Positions 19,787 to 30,773 are shown, counted from the first letter of the stretch. The stretch is 41,752 nt of DNA from Myxococcales bacterium (GCA_016794545.1 JAEUJX010000357.1:1-41752); one strand, 5' to 3'. The notes: a model not told the origin generated them from the letters alone. Numbers and translations are program-made.

Positions 19787-21511
19787 TCAGAACACCGGCG
19801 TCGCGAGCTTGGTGTCCGCGCGCTTCCACGTCACCTCGAATCGCTTCCACGCGCCGGCCGCATCGGGCCGCTTCTGCGCCTCGAGCGCGGTGGCGAGGCC
19901 GAACAGCGACCAGCCGTTCTCGGCGTGGGCCGCGAGGTCCTCGCGGAACACGCGCTCCGCGTCGGCGGCGCGGCCGGCCGCGAGGTAGTACGCGCCGAGG
20001 CGCTGGCGCGCGGGCAGCGGGAAGCTCATCAGCTCACCCTCGCCAGTCAGCGCGTCCTCGGCCTTCACCGCGGCGAGGGCGCGCTCGATCGCCGTGTCCT
20101 TGTCGCCGCGCGCGAACGCGATCGCCGCCTCGAGCTGCGCGGCGGCGCTCTCCGCATCCGCGGCCACGATCTCGCGCACGCGCGCGAGCAGCTCCGGCGG
20201 CGGCCCCAGCTCCGGCATCGGCGGCGGATTCGCACCGGCGCCCGTGGCGTGATCGCCGCCGTGTCCGTGCTCCGGGGCGGGTGCCGCGGGACGGGGCGGT
20301 GGGGGCGGGACGGCGGCGCGGATCGGCGCGACCTTCGCGGCGGCCTCGTCGAGCTTGCCCTTCGTGGCGAGCGCGAGGCCCTGCGCGTAGTGCGTGCCGA
20401 TGGTCGTGAGCGATCCCTCGGGCGCGGGCAGCGCGAGCGCGTCGTCCCACCGGCCGTAGCGCGCCGCGATCAGCGCGCGGATGTAGCCGGGTCCGATGCC
20501 GAGCGGGTTCGGCATCGGCGGGTGGTTCGCCACGATCTCGTCGACCTGCTTCAGGGACGCGGCGTGCTGCCCCGACCACAGCAGCACGTACACGAGGTAC
20601 TCCGCGGGGTGCATCGTGAACATCTCGTACTCGGTGCCCGGCGGCGTGCGGTCGAGGTACCGGCGATCGGCGGCGATCGCGGCGCGGTTGACGTCCTCGG
20701 CGTCGGCGTAGCGGCCGAGGTAGAGGAACGTGTGCGCCGGCATGTGCACGAGGTGCCCCGCGTCGGGCGCGAGCGCGCCGAGCTTCTCCGCGTACGGCTC
20801 GCACAGCTTCGCGTACGGCCCCATGTCGGTCACGTGGATGTAGTAGTGGATCGCGCCGATCGACTGCGGGGAGCGCGCGAGCACGCGCTCGGTCGCGGCG
20901 CGGGCCTCCAGCGCGTGCGGCGTCGTCGGCTGACCCGCCTTGTCCCACAGCGGGACGAACCGCTTCGTGTCGATCAGCAGCGCCTCGACGTACGCGATCT
21001 GGACGTCGTCGTCGCCGGGGAACTGCCGCGCGACCGCGCGCATGGCCTCCGCGTACACGGCGTTGACCCGCTCTCGCTCCGCCGCAGGTGCCGGCATCAT
21101 CTCCACGTGCTTCGGGAGGAACCGCGTGTCGAGCGCCTCGGCGAGCGCCTTCTCGACCGGCTCGACGGCCAGCTCGTCGAACCGATCCGCCGCGTCGCGC
21201 GCGCCCGGCGCCTGCTTCTCCGGCGCGTTGATGTTCGCGCCGCTCGCCATCGCGAAGCCCCACGTGCACATCGCGCAGCTCGCATCGGCGCGCATCGCCG
21301 CCGCGAACTGGAAGCGCGCCTCGTCGTAGTTGAAGCCGTACATCGCCGCGAGCCCGCGATCGAACGCCGCCTGCGCCGCCGGGACCTTCGTCCGGATCGC
21401 CCGGTGCACGTTGCCCAGTCGCAGCCCCGTGCCCGGTGCCTCGACGGCCGGCTTGCCATGACAGGCGACCAACCCGGCGATCACGACAACGGCGAGAACC
21501 CTCACGGCCAC
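19787..21511 (-). CDS. TPR-repeat lipoprotein
   Basis: A 574-residue protein with a lipobox (VVVIAGLVACHGK) and TPR-like helical repeats. The motif CAMCTWGFAMASGANINAP belongs to a widespread but uncharacterised TPR family, together with HLVHMPAHTFLYLGRYADAEDVN and a second half of degraded TPRs around a Pro/His-rich linker (PPPPPRPAAPAPEHGHG). GTG 21511 is taken as start, with a second GTG two codons later; both keep the signal peptide. It is the first gene of a pair with the next lipoprotein. The biochemical role is not known; these proteins are predicted to be anchored in the envelope. Confidence 0.8.
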   Translation of the reverse strand: MAVRVLAVVVIAGLVACHGKPAVEAPGTGLRLGNVHRAIRTKVPAAQAAFDRGLAAMYGFNYDEARFQFAAAMRADASCAMCTWGFAMASGANINAPEKQAPGARDAADRFDELAVEPVEKALAEALDTRFLPKHVEMMPAPAAERERVNAVYAEAMRAVARQFPGDDDVQIAYVEALLIDTKRFVPLWDKAGQPTTPHALEARAATERVLARSPQSIGAIHYYIHVTDMGPYAKLCEPYAEKLGALAPDAGHLVHMPAHTFLYLGRYADAEDVNRAAIAADRRYLDRTPPGTEYEMFTMHPAEYLVYVLLWSGQHAASLKQVDEIVANHPPMPNPLGIGPGYIRALIAARYGRWDDALALPAPEGSLTTIGTHYAQGLALATKGKLDEAAAKVAPIRAAVPPPPPRPAAPAPEHGHGGDHATGAGANPPPMPELGPPPELLARVREIVAADAESAAAQLEAAIAFARGDKDTAIERALAAVKAEDALTGEGELMSFPLPARQRLGAYYLAAGRAADAERVFREDLAAHAENGWSLFGLATALEAQKRPDAAGAWKRFEVTWKRADTKLATPVF

Positions 21512-21539
21512 GGGATATCACGCCCGCCACGACCGCATG

Positions 21540-21848
21540 TCAGCGCAGACGCCCCTTCCAGTAGTCGGGCCCACGGCGCATGTGCGCGACGGCCTCGATT
21601 CGAATCCCTTTGCTTGCGATGCGATACGCCAGTACGAATGGAAATCCCGTGACCACTCGCCGCCGGTACCCGAGGTCCGAGCGCACGCCCGGAAAGGGAG
21701 GCCCGAGCAGCGGAAACCGGGCGATCCACGTCGAGGTCTCCTGGACGGCAGCAGCGAAGTCTCGACCGCGGCCGCCTCGCTGGATCTCGTAGGCATCCGC
21801 GGCAGCGACGAGCTCGTGGCGAGCCGCCGGCGCGAGCTCGATCCTCAT
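21540..21848 (-). CDS. RelE/ParE-family toxin
   Basis: A 102-residue basic protein: MRIELAPAARHELVAAADAYE, then TSTWIARFPLLGPPFPGVRSDLGYRRRVVTGFPFVLAYRI and the terminal VAHMRRGPDYWKGRL. This is the RelE/ParE fold of type II toxin-antitoxin systems, which act as ribosome-dependent RNases or gyrase inhibitors; which one is not readable. ATG 21848 lies 2 bases after the antitoxin stop and lacks its own strong ribosome binding site, so translation is probably coupled to the antitoxin. A longer upstream frame runs through the antitoxin gene and is not coding. Confidence 0.88.
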   Translation of the reverse strand: MRIELAPAARHELVAAADAYEIQRGGRGRDFAAAVQETSTWIARFPLLGPPFPGVRSDLGYRRRVVTGFPFVLAYRIASKGIRIEAVAHMRRGPDYWKGRLR

Positions 21849-21850
21849 GG

Positions 21851-22084
21851 CTACGGCTTCTGATAGCGGGCGCGCAGCTCGGAGAACACTTCCTCGGCGG
21901 GAATGCCAGGCAAGTTCTCCTCTGCGCGGCGCTCGATCTCGCGAGCCCACGCCGCAGCGATCTCGGGATCCTCGAAATCTTGTTCCTCCTCGAGACTGAG
22001 GAGCAAGGCCTCGGCCGCCTCCGACCGTTCCTCGGCAGAGAGCTTCAGCAGCTCCTCGACGAGCTTCTTGGCCGCCCCGGTCAT
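21851..22084 (-). CDS. Antitoxin, addiction module component (TIGR02574-like)
   Basis: A 77-residue acidic helical protein: MTGAAKKLVEELLKLSAEER, SEAAEALLLSLEEE, AAAWAREIERRAEE and FSELRARYQKP. This matches the small antitoxins that pair with RelE/ParE toxins (putative addiction module component family). It lies directly upstream of the toxin in the usual antitoxin-first order with a 2-base gap. ATG 22084 is preferred over GTG 22114: a TACAGT box lies 6 bases before the ATG and would be inside the longer version. Confidence 0.85.
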   Translation of the reverse strand: MTGAAKKLVEELLKLSAEERSEAAEALLLSLEEEQDFEDPEIAAAWAREIERRAEENLPGIPAEEVFSELRARYQKP

Positions 22085-22090
22085 GCCTTC

Positions 22091-22096
22091 ACTGTA
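22091..22096 (-). promoter_or_regulatory. TACAGT -10-like box for the toxin-antitoxin operon
   Basis: On the minus strand GCTACAGT is followed by 6 bases and ATG 22084. The spacer contains GAAGG, too close to act as a normal Shine-Dalgarno. This gives a near-leaderless start. Confidence 0.4.
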
Positions 22097-22147
22097 GCCG
22101 ATGCTCGGTTGCACGTCCCCACCTCCGTTGCGCTTCGCGTCGCGCTG

Positions 22148-24058
<1,911 letters not shown>

Positions 24059-24065
24059 GGCGGCG

Positions 24066-24071
24066 ACCCTA
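24066..24071 (-). promoter_or_regulatory. TAGGGT -10-like box for recQ
   Basis: On the minus strand GCTAGGGT is followed by CGCCGCC and ATG 24058. There is no Shine-Dalgarno. It has the same form and spacing as the other short-leader starts in the window and decides the start codon call. Confidence 0.4.
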
Positions 24072-24162
24072 GCAAGGGGGTCTGACACGAGGAACGGCGC
24101 GATTTCGTGGCCGAATTTCGGACTACCCCACAGCGCCCTAGGTCTTCGTCACCACACCTTGT

Positions 24163-24168
24163 TAGATT
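24163..24168 (+). promoter_or_regulatory. TAGATT -10-like box for the MopE-like operon
   Basis: TTAGATT ends 7 bases before ATG 24176, with no Shine-Dalgarno between. It matches 4 of 6 to TATAAT. No obvious -35 is present. Confidence 0.4.
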
Positions 24169-24175
24169 CGCACAC

Positions 24176-27100
24176 ATGCTCCGCCGGATCCGGGCCGCGG
24201 TGATCGCCCTTGGTGTATTCGCGACCCACGCTGCCGCTGCGCCCTGTCCGACGGCAGGACCGAACCTGACGCTGACGAACACGACCTGCCAGATGTCGGG
24301 CGTGCACACGTTCCAGTCGATCACGTTGACGAACAGCCGGATCGAGGTGAACCCCTACGCCGGCGGCAGCAAGACCGCGACCGGCAACCTCGAGCTCCGC
24401 GCGCGCACGATCACGATCGATGCGACGTCGCGGATCACCGCCAAGGGCGCGGGGTATCAGACGCCGATCTGCGGCGACGGGCGCGGGCCGCTCTCCACGA
24501 CCGGCACCGGTGACTCGTTCCAGAAGAGCGGGACCACGATGACGCTGACCGATGCCGCCGGGACGTTCCAGGGCGGGCACGTCGGACGCACGATCACGAT
24601 CTACGGCTCCACGTCGGCCGGCAACAACGGCACGTTCACGATCACGCAGCTCATCGGGTCGTCGCAGATCCGCTACACCAACGCGGCCGGCGTCGCCGAG
24701 GCGTTCCCGGGCACGTACATCATCGACGATGGCGCCGCCGGGCAGGGCGGGTGCGCGGTGCGCGACTCCGGCGGTGGTGGCGCGCACTTCGGCCGCGGCG
24801 GTCGCGGCACCAACGACATCTCCGGCACGCAGACATTCCCCGCGGACTTCGAGGAGGACTGCGGCAACACGGTCACGTACAACGGGACCGGCACGCCCGC
24901 CTGCAACGCGATCGGCTCGCCCGCGAGCACCGCGAACTGCCGCAACGATGACGGTCTTCCGACCGTCGCGGGCGCGGGCTACTTCCACTCGATCTACGCG
25001 CCGGAGTTCGGGGCGTCCGGCGGTGACAAGGGCTGCCGCGACGGCGATGGCACCACGCTGATGACCGCGGGCTCGGGCGGCGGGCGCATCGTGCTCGCCG
25101 CGCTGAACGGCGGCATCGGGCTCGTCACGATCAACGGCACGATCGAGGCGACCGGCAAGCGCGGCTGCGGCATCGAGAACGACTCCGGCGGCGGCGGCGC
25201 CGGCGGCACGATCTTCGTGGTCGGCGACAACGTGTCGATCGGCGCGACGGCGCTGATCACCGCGGCCGGCGGCCTCGGCGGCGACACGCAGGGCGCGATG
25301 TCGATGGGCGAGTGCGCGGCGCCGTTCCAGCAGAGCGGCACCTGCGACGACTGCGGCGGCGGCGGCGGCGGCGGCATCATCTCGGTGCTCTCGGGCGCGA
25401 GCGCGAACATCCACGACCGCGCCGTGTTCAACGTCAACGGCGCGCTCGGCGGCGTGTGCCCGATCTGCAACGGCGAGGCCGGCGGCGGCGTCGGCGAGCT
25501 GCAGATCAGCGGCGGCTACGTCGGCGAGTTCTGCGATGGCTTCGACAACGACTTCGACGATCAGGTCGACGAGGGCCTCGGCACGCTCAACTGCGGCACG
25601 ATGACCGTGCAGGCGTGTCTCGGCGGCGTGCCGCAGCAGTGCGCGCCACAGGTCCCGGCGTGTCAGGGCCCGGTGGACGACACGCGCCCGCGGTTCACGG
25701 TGATCCTCGACACCTCGGGCTCGATGCTCGGCAACCTGCCCGGCATCCCGACGTTCGGCGACGGCTCGACCGACCACGCGGGCCGCGACTTCGACGGCAA
25801 CGGCGTCGCGGACGACTCGCGCCTGTACAAGGCGAAGACCGCGCTCAACAACGTGATCGCGGCGTATCCCGATGTCGACTTCGCGCTCGCGCGCTACCAC
25901 CAGGATCAATCGGTCGACCGCAGCTGCCAGCTCGCGCACAACTTCGAGTGCCAGAACCTCCCGCAGGGCATCTGCTGCACGTACGACAACCCCGGCAACA
26001 ACACCGGCATGGCGCCGAGCCCCGCGTGCACGATCAACGGCGGCTCGACCGGTCCCATCACGGTGCTCAAGGACTCGCCCGGCGAGGAGTGCATCAACTA
26101 CGCGGGCAACTGCGGTCCGCCGCGCCGCGGCGCCGACGTGCTCGTCGGGTTCGGCAAGGACATCAACCAGTACCTGATGTGGATGGACGGGACCGAGGTC
26201 AACTTCAACAACACGCAGACCATCGGCGACTACTGCGACTTCGCCGGCGGTGGCGACTGCGAGCTCCGCGGCACGGGCCCGACGCCGCTCGCGAACTCGC
26301 TGAACGCGGTCGAGGACTTCCTCACGCCGATCAAGGGCTGCGACCTCGCGTCGACGGGCGGCTGCCGCAACTACTCGGTGATCCTGCTCACCGACGGTGC
26401 CGAGAGCTGTCAGGGCGATCCGGTCTCGGCGGCGGTCGGGCTGCGGGCGAAGGGCATCAACACGTTCGTCGTCGGGTTCTCGACGCAGCCCTCGGAGACG
26501 GCACAGCTCAACGCGATCGCGGCGGCGGGCGGCACCGGCTCGGCGTTCCTCGTCGGCGACGAGAACGCGCTGGCGAACACGCTCGCGAACATCGTGTCGA
26601 GCTCGATCATCTTCGAGACCTGCAACAACCTCGACGACGACTGCGACACGCGCGTCGACGAGGACTTCCCCGGCAAGGGCCTGTCGTGCACGAACAACAA
26701 GTTCGGCGCGTGCTTCCGCCAGGGCACGCTGGTGTGCTCGACGAACGGGCAGGGCCTCACCTGCGACGCGCCGGTCGTCACGTGCAACGCGTCGGGCCGG
26801 CTGGTCGACGGCACCGGCGCCGACCTCGGCCCGTGCACCGAGATCTGCAACAACCTCGACGACGACTGCGACGCGAAGGTCGACGAGGGCCTGACCGGCT
26901 GCACGTGCGTCGTGCAAGGCGCCGAGCAGTGCGACGGCGAGGACGACGACTGCGACGGCACCACCGACGAGGACACCGACGTCCCGTGCGGGACCGGCGT
27001 GTGCGGCGGCGTGCGCCAGTGCAACTTCGTCCCCGGCTGTAACCCGAGCTCGACGTGTACCGGAGCGAACTGCTGCTACGGCGCGTGCAGCGCGACGCAA

Positions 27101-28708
27101 CCGGTGCCGGAGACCTGCAACGGCCTCGACGACGACTGCGACGGCAACGCGGACGGCTTCACCCGCGCGTGCTCGAACCTGTCGAACGGCTTCCCGCCGT
27201 TCGATCCGCTGAACAACCCGGGCGCGGATCACCCGACCGACACCGGCTGCGAGACGCTGAACGCGATGACGCCGGGCGCGTGCAAGTGCCAGCCCGGCAC
27301 CCGCACCTGTCCGCTCAACGGCAACGGCACGTTCGGCGCGTGCGGCGGCGAGGTCGTGCCGACCACCGAGGTGTGCAACGGCTTCGATGACGACTGCGAT
27401 GGTCGGATCGACGAGACGCCGCCCGTCACGTGCACGACGAACGCGCAGTGCGCCGGCACGCCGATGACACCGACCTGTGACAACCCGAGCGGCATGCCGA
27501 ACATGGGCACGTGCGTGCCGCCCGACTGCTCGACGAACTGCGGCACCGGGCAGCTGCTCTGCCAGGGCGGCATGCAGGTCTGCAACGCGACGATGGCGCC
27601 CGACGACGACTCGTGCGACGGCAACGACGACGACTGCGATGGCATGGTCGACGAGGACTGGGTGTGCGCCGATCCGGACGGTCCCGACGACATCGCCGGC
27701 AACGCCGACGACTGCCGCTGCTCGGTCGCCGGCCAGTGCAACGCGACCGAGACCTGCCAGAACGGCGCCGTGATCTGTCAGGGCATGCCGACGGCCCAGG
27801 AGACGTGCAACTGCCAGGACGACAACTGCAACGGGCAGGTCGACGAGGGCACGCTGTGTCCGAGCGGCGCGGCGTGCACGTCGTGCCAGTGCGCGTTCCG
27901 CTGCAGCCCGGGTGAGTTCCCGTGCCCGCTCGGCAAGAAGTGCAAGGGCACCGCGCCGAACGACTTCTGCGTCGCCGATCCGTGCTTCGGCGTGACGTGT
28001 CCCCCGGTGCCGGGCACCAAGCAGGTGTGCATCGAGGATCCGCAGCAGGCGAACAGCCACCTGTGCGTCGGCGCGTGCAGTCAGGTGACGTGCAGCGCCG
28101 GCCAGGTCTGCCTCCCGCAGACCGGCGAGTGCAAGCCGGATGACTGCACGACGTTCCCGCAGCGCTGCTCCGCGACGCAGAGCTGCATCGTGGACGGCAG
28201 CGGCGTCGGCCAGTGCGTCACCAACCCGTGCGCGGGCGTGACGTGCGGCGCCGATCAGTACTGCGTCAACAACACGTGCGTCTCGAGCTGCGCCGACGTC
28301 GAGTGCCCGGACGGCCAGCGCTGCCGCCTCGGCGCGTGCGAGCTGGATCCGTGCACCAAGCCGTGCCCGTTCGGGAAGGTGTGCCACGACTCCACCGGCC
28401 AGTGCGTCGACGATCCGTGCACGTTCGTGACGTGCCAGGACGGCCAGTGGTGCAACCCGAACAACAACGGCGCCTGCGAGCCGGACCCATGCAAGCTGTT
28501 CGGCGTGAAGTGCCCGAACGTGGGCGAGGTCTGCAAGGGCGGCACCTGCTACGACCCGGCGGCGTTCCTCCCCGACGCGGGCATGGAGGAGCACGTTCAG
28601 GCGGGCGGAGGTGGTGGCTGCGCGGCGGGCGGCGGTGACGCGGGCCTCGCGCTCGGGCTCCTGCTGCTCCTGCGCCGGCGGCGGCGCGCGGCGGGAGGTG
28701 CCGCGTGA
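24176..28708 (+). CDS. Large surface protein: Gly-rich domain, VWA domain, MopE-type repeats, MYXO-CTERM tail
   Basis: A 1510-residue exported protein. A signal peptide (ending about THAAAA, residue 22) is followed by a glycine-rich, beta-helix-like region (to about 450), a first MopE-like motif (CDGFDNDFDDQVDEG), and a VWA domain at about 505-800 with the MIDAS sequence LDTSGSM and LLTDGAES. Seven further CNxxDDDCDGxxDE motifs lie between about 815 and 1230. Then comes a Cys-rich stretch of CxxVTCxxGxxC units, and finally a MYXO-CTERM-type tail: Gly-Cys (GGGGGCAAGGG), hydrophobic LALGLLLLL, and an Arg cluster. MopE motifs are Asp-rich and putatively metal-binding (the name is from a copper-binding surface protein of Methylococcus); VWA suggests protein or matrix adhesion. 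The tail predicts cell-surface anchoring by a myxosortase-type system. It overlaps the next gene by GTGA. Confidence 0.9.
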   Translation: MLRRIRAAVIALGVFATHAAAAPCPTAGPNLTLTNTTCQMSGVHTFQSITLTNSRIEVNPYAGGSKTATGNLELRARTITIDATSRITAKGAGYQTPICGDGRGPLSTTGTGDSFQKSGTTMTLTDAAGTFQGGHVGRTITIYGSTSAGNNGTFTITQLIGSSQIRYTNAAGVAEAFPGTYIIDDGAAGQGGCAVRDSGGGGAHFGRGGRGTNDISGTQTFPADFEEDCGNTVTYNGTGTPACNAIGSPASTANCRNDDGLPTVAGAGYFHSIYAPEFGASGGDKGCRDGDGTTLMTAGSGGGRIVLAALNGGIGLVTINGTIEATGKRGCGIENDSGGGGAGGTIFVVGDNVSIGATALITAAGGLGGDTQGAMSMGECAAPFQQSGTCDDCGGGGGGGIISVLSGASANIHDRAVFNVNGALGGVCPICNGEAGGGVGELQISGGYVGEFCDGFDNDFDDQVDEGLGTLNCGTMTVQACLGGVPQQCAPQVPACQGPVDDTRPRFTVILDTSGSMLGNLPGIPTFGDGSTDHAGRDFDGNGVADDSRLYKAKTALNNVIAAYPDVDFALARYHQDQSVDRSCQLAHNFECQNLPQGICCTYDNPGNNTGMAPSPACTINGGSTGPITVLKDSPGEECINYAGNCGPPRRGADVLVGFGKDINQYLMWMDGTEVNFNNTQTIGDYCDFAGGGDCELRGTGPTPLANSLNAVEDFLTPIKGCDLASTGGCRNYSVILLTDGAESCQGDPVSAAVGLRAKGINTFVVGFSTQPSETAQLNAIAAAGGTGSAFLVGDENALANTLANIVSSSIIFETCNNLDDDCDTRVDEDFPGKGLSCTNNKFGACFRQGTLVCSTNGQGLTCDAPVVTCNASGRLVDGTGADLGPCTEICNNLDDDCDAKVDEGLTGCTCVVQGAEQCDGEDDDCDGTTDEDTDVPCGTGVCGGVRQCNFVPGCNPSSTCTGANCCYGACSATQPVPETCNGLDDDCDGNADGFTRACSNLSNGFPPFDPLNNPGADHPTDTGCETLNAMTPGACKCQPGTRTCPLNGNGTFGACGGEVVPTTEVCNGFDDDCDGRIDETPPVTCTTNAQCAGTPMTPTCDNPSGMPNMGTCVPPDCSTNCGTGQLLCQGGMQVCNATMAPDDDSCDGNDDDCDGMVDEDWVCADPDGPDDIAGNADDCRCSVAGQCNATETCQNGAVICQGMPTAQETCNCQDDNCNGQVDEGTLCPSGAACTSCQCAFRCSPGEFPCPLGKKCKGTAPNDFCVADPCFGVTCPPVPGTKQVCIEDPQQANSHLCVGACSQVTCSAGQVCLPQTGECKPDDCTTFPQRCSATQSCIVDGSGVGQCVTNPCAGVTCGADQYCVNNTCVSSCADVECPDGQRCRLGACELDPCTKPCPFGKVCHDSTGQCVDDPCTFVTCQDGQWCNPNNNGACEPDPCKLFGVKCPNVGEVCKGGTCYDPAAFLPDAGMEEHVQAGGGGGCAAGGGDAGLALGLLLLLRRRRRAAGGAA

Positions 28709-30708
28709 TCCGCGCCCTCGTCGTCGGGCTGGTCGCGGCCGCGGCGCTCGTGCTGACGTCGTGCGATCTGAACCCGTACTGCCTCAACTGCGGCGTCCTG
28801 AACGGCGACGGTGGCCCGGGCGACGCGGTCGACGGTGGCATCGACACGCCCGACGCGCCCGACGCGAGCACGTGCGTGCCGACCGGGCCCGAGGCCTGCA
28901 ACAACAAGGACGACGACTGCGACGGAATGATCGACGAAGGCACGCTCGCGGCGCCCGTCGGCCAGCTGTGCACCAACATCGGCGGCGTCACCGGGCCGGC
29001 GGTCGGCGAGTGCACGGGCGGCATCAACGTCTGCGTGAACGGTGCGGTCGTCTGCGACAAGCCGCCGATGCCCGAGCAGTGCGACGGCAAGGACAACGAC
29101 TGCAACGGTCTCGAGGACGAGGGCGATCCGGGCGGCGGCGCGAAGTGCGGCACCGACGTCGGCGAGTGCGTCGCCGGCACGTTCCACTGCAACACCACGA
29201 CGATGATGGTCGAGTGCCAGGGCGCGATCGGCACCGTCGGCGGGCAGACCGAGACGTGCAACAATCGCGACGACGACTGCGACGGCATGTTCGACGAGTC
29301 GATCCCGACCACCGCGTGCGTGCCGGGCGTCGATGGCCCGATGCAGGGCGACACGGGCGAGTGCAACCTCGGCACGCGCTCGTGCATCGGTGGCGTCACC
29401 GTCTGCTCGGGCGCGGTGTTCCCGACGTTCGAGCGGTGCGATGTCGCCGACCTCGATCAGGATTGCGACGGCATGGGCCACAACGGCTACGACATCCTGA
29501 ACGGCGATCCGCTCAACTGCGGCGCGTGCGGCACGGTCTGCAACCTGCCGCACGCCTTCGAGGGCTGCGCGAACGGCCAGTGCACGATCGCCGCGTGCGA
29601 GACCGGCTGGCACGACAACAACGGGATGGCCTCCGACGGCTGCGAGGCCGGCTTCTGCATCGTCACCGGCAACGAGGTGTGCAACGGCCTCGACGACGAC
29701 TGCTCCGGTGTCGCCGACGACAACCTCGGCACGCCGCCGAACATCTGCAAGGCCGGCGGCGAGTGCGGCGCGACCGCGCCGACCGCGATGTGCATGGGCG
29801 CGATGGGCTGGCGGTGCGTCTACCCGGGCACCGTCCAGACCGATCCGATGACGGGCGCGATCGTCGCCGAGACCCGCTGCGACATGCTCGACAACGATTG
29901 CGACAGCGTCACCGACGAGGGCCAGCCGAACCTCGGCCAGCCGTGCGCCGACACCGGCGTCGGCGTCTGCCAGGGCAAGGGCTCCTACCAGTGCGACGCG
30001 ATGAACCTCAACAACCCGGCCGTCTGCGTGATCACCACGCCGGGCGCGTCGCCGGGCCCCGAGCTGTGCGACGACCAGGACAACAACTGCGACGGCATCG
30101 TCGACAACACCACCGGCCCGGACCGCGTGATCGACTCGATGACTCACGTCGTCCTCGGCGGCCTCGACTACTACATCGACACGTACGAGGCCTCGCGCCC
30201 CGACGCCGCCACCACCAACACCTCGACCTCGCGCGCCTGCTCCACCGCGAACCGCCCGCCGTGGCGCAACGTCACCTGGACGGGCGCCCAGGCCGCCTGC
30301 CAGGCCGCGGGCAAGCAGCTGTGCACCTCGAACCAGTGGCAGTTCGCCTGCGAAGGTGCGCTCGACACGACCTACCCCTACGGCAACGCGTTCATGCCGA
30401 TGGCCTGCAACACCGAGAGCTACGACGGCATCATCGGCCTGCCCGACGACGACGTGATGATCAACACCGGCGCGCTCGCCGCCTGCGTCTCGTCACCCGG
30501 CGTGCGCGACATGTCCGGCAACCTGAAAGAGTGGACCGACGACATCACGGGCCAGACCACCGGCGGCGTCAACATCGCCGTGCTTCGCGGCGGCTCGTTC
30601 GAGACGCCGAAGCTCGGCGCCACGTGCGACTTCCGGACGACGCGCGCCGCGATCAACGTGATCGAGTCGGCGACCGGCTTCCGCTGCTGCCGCGCGACCG
30701 CGCCGTAG
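28705..30708 (+). CDS. Lipoprotein with MopE-type repeats and C-terminal SUMF1/FGE-like domain
   Basis: A 667-residue protein with a lipobox (AAALVLTSC, Cys20), about seven MopE-type motifs (for example CNNKDDDCDGMIDEG, CDGKDNDCNGLEDEG, CNGLDDDCSGVADD; one is degenerate), then a C-terminal formylglycine-generating-enzyme/SUMF1-like fold from about residue 485: YYIDTYEASRPDA, WRNVTWTGAQAACQAAGKQL, NQWQFACEG, RDMSGNLKEWTDD, LRGGSFETP, GFRCCRA. The paired catalytic-cysteine motif of true bacterial FGE (CHxSYCxRYR-like) is not seen, so enzymatic sulfatase activation is doubtful. The start is GTG 28705, overlapping the upstream stop (GTGA), which strongly implies co-translation with the MYXO-CTERM protein. 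It is likely a surface or outer-membrane partner of that protein. Confidence 0.9.
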   Translation: MIRALVVGLVAAAALVLTSCDLNPYCLNCGVLNGDGGPGDAVDGGIDTPDAPDASTCVPTGPEACNNKDDDCDGMIDEGTLAAPVGQLCTNIGGVTGPAVGECTGGINVCVNGAVVCDKPPMPEQCDGKDNDCNGLEDEGDPGGGAKCGTDVGECVAGTFHCNTTTMMVECQGAIGTVGGQTETCNNRDDDCDGMFDESIPTTACVPGVDGPMQGDTGECNLGTRSCIGGVTVCSGAVFPTFERCDVADLDQDCDGMGHNGYDILNGDPLNCGACGTVCNLPHAFEGCANGQCTIAACETGWHDNNGMASDGCEAGFCIVTGNEVCNGLDDDCSGVADDNLGTPPNICKAGGECGATAPTAMCMGAMGWRCVYPGTVQTDPMTGAIVAETRCDMLDNDCDSVTDEGQPNLGQPCADTGVGVCQGKGSYQCDAMNLNNPAVCVITTPGASPGPELCDDQDNNCDGIVDNTTGPDRVIDSMTHVVLGGLDYYIDTYEASRPDAATTNTSTSRACSTANRPPWRNVTWTGAQAACQAAGKQLCTSNQWQFACEGALDTTYPYGNAFMPMACNTESYDGIIGLPDDDVMINTGALAACVSSPGVRDMSGNLKEWTDDITGQTTGGVNIAVLRGGSFETPKLGATCDFRTTRAAINVIESATGFRCCRATAP

Positions 30709-30714
30709 CCGTCA

Positions 30715-30741
30715 GTCCGGCTCGCGCATGCGAGCCCGGAC
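30715..30741. terminator. Hairpin after the SUMF1-like gene (bidirectional terminator candidate)
   Basis: GTCCGG-CTCGC and GCGAG-C-CCGGAC form an 11-bp stem with one bulged base and a GCAT loop, 6 bases after the stop. There is no T tract, so it is a stable stem rather than a classical intrinsic terminator. Confidence 0.5.
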
Positions 30742-30748
30742 AGCGCCT

Positions 30749-30769
30749 CGACCGTGTTCGTTACGGTCG
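30749..30769. terminator. Second hairpin in the convergent gap
   Basis: CGACCGT and ACGGTCG form a perfect 7-bp stem with a 7-base loop. It lies between the convergent SUMF1-like and YkgJ-like genes and can act in either direction. Confidence 0.4.
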
Positions 30770-30773
30770 TGCT

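Noticed and set aside
24149-28594. A minus-strand open frame of about 1480 codons opposite the MopE/VWA gene
   Set aside because: Translation is Ala/Arg/Val repetitive, mirroring the codon bias of the true gene; no domain recognised.
25530-30110. MopE-type motifs considered as a DNA repeat array or CRISPR
   Set aside because: The periodicity is at the protein level with irregular spacing and variable codons; there are no identical repeats with unique spacers.
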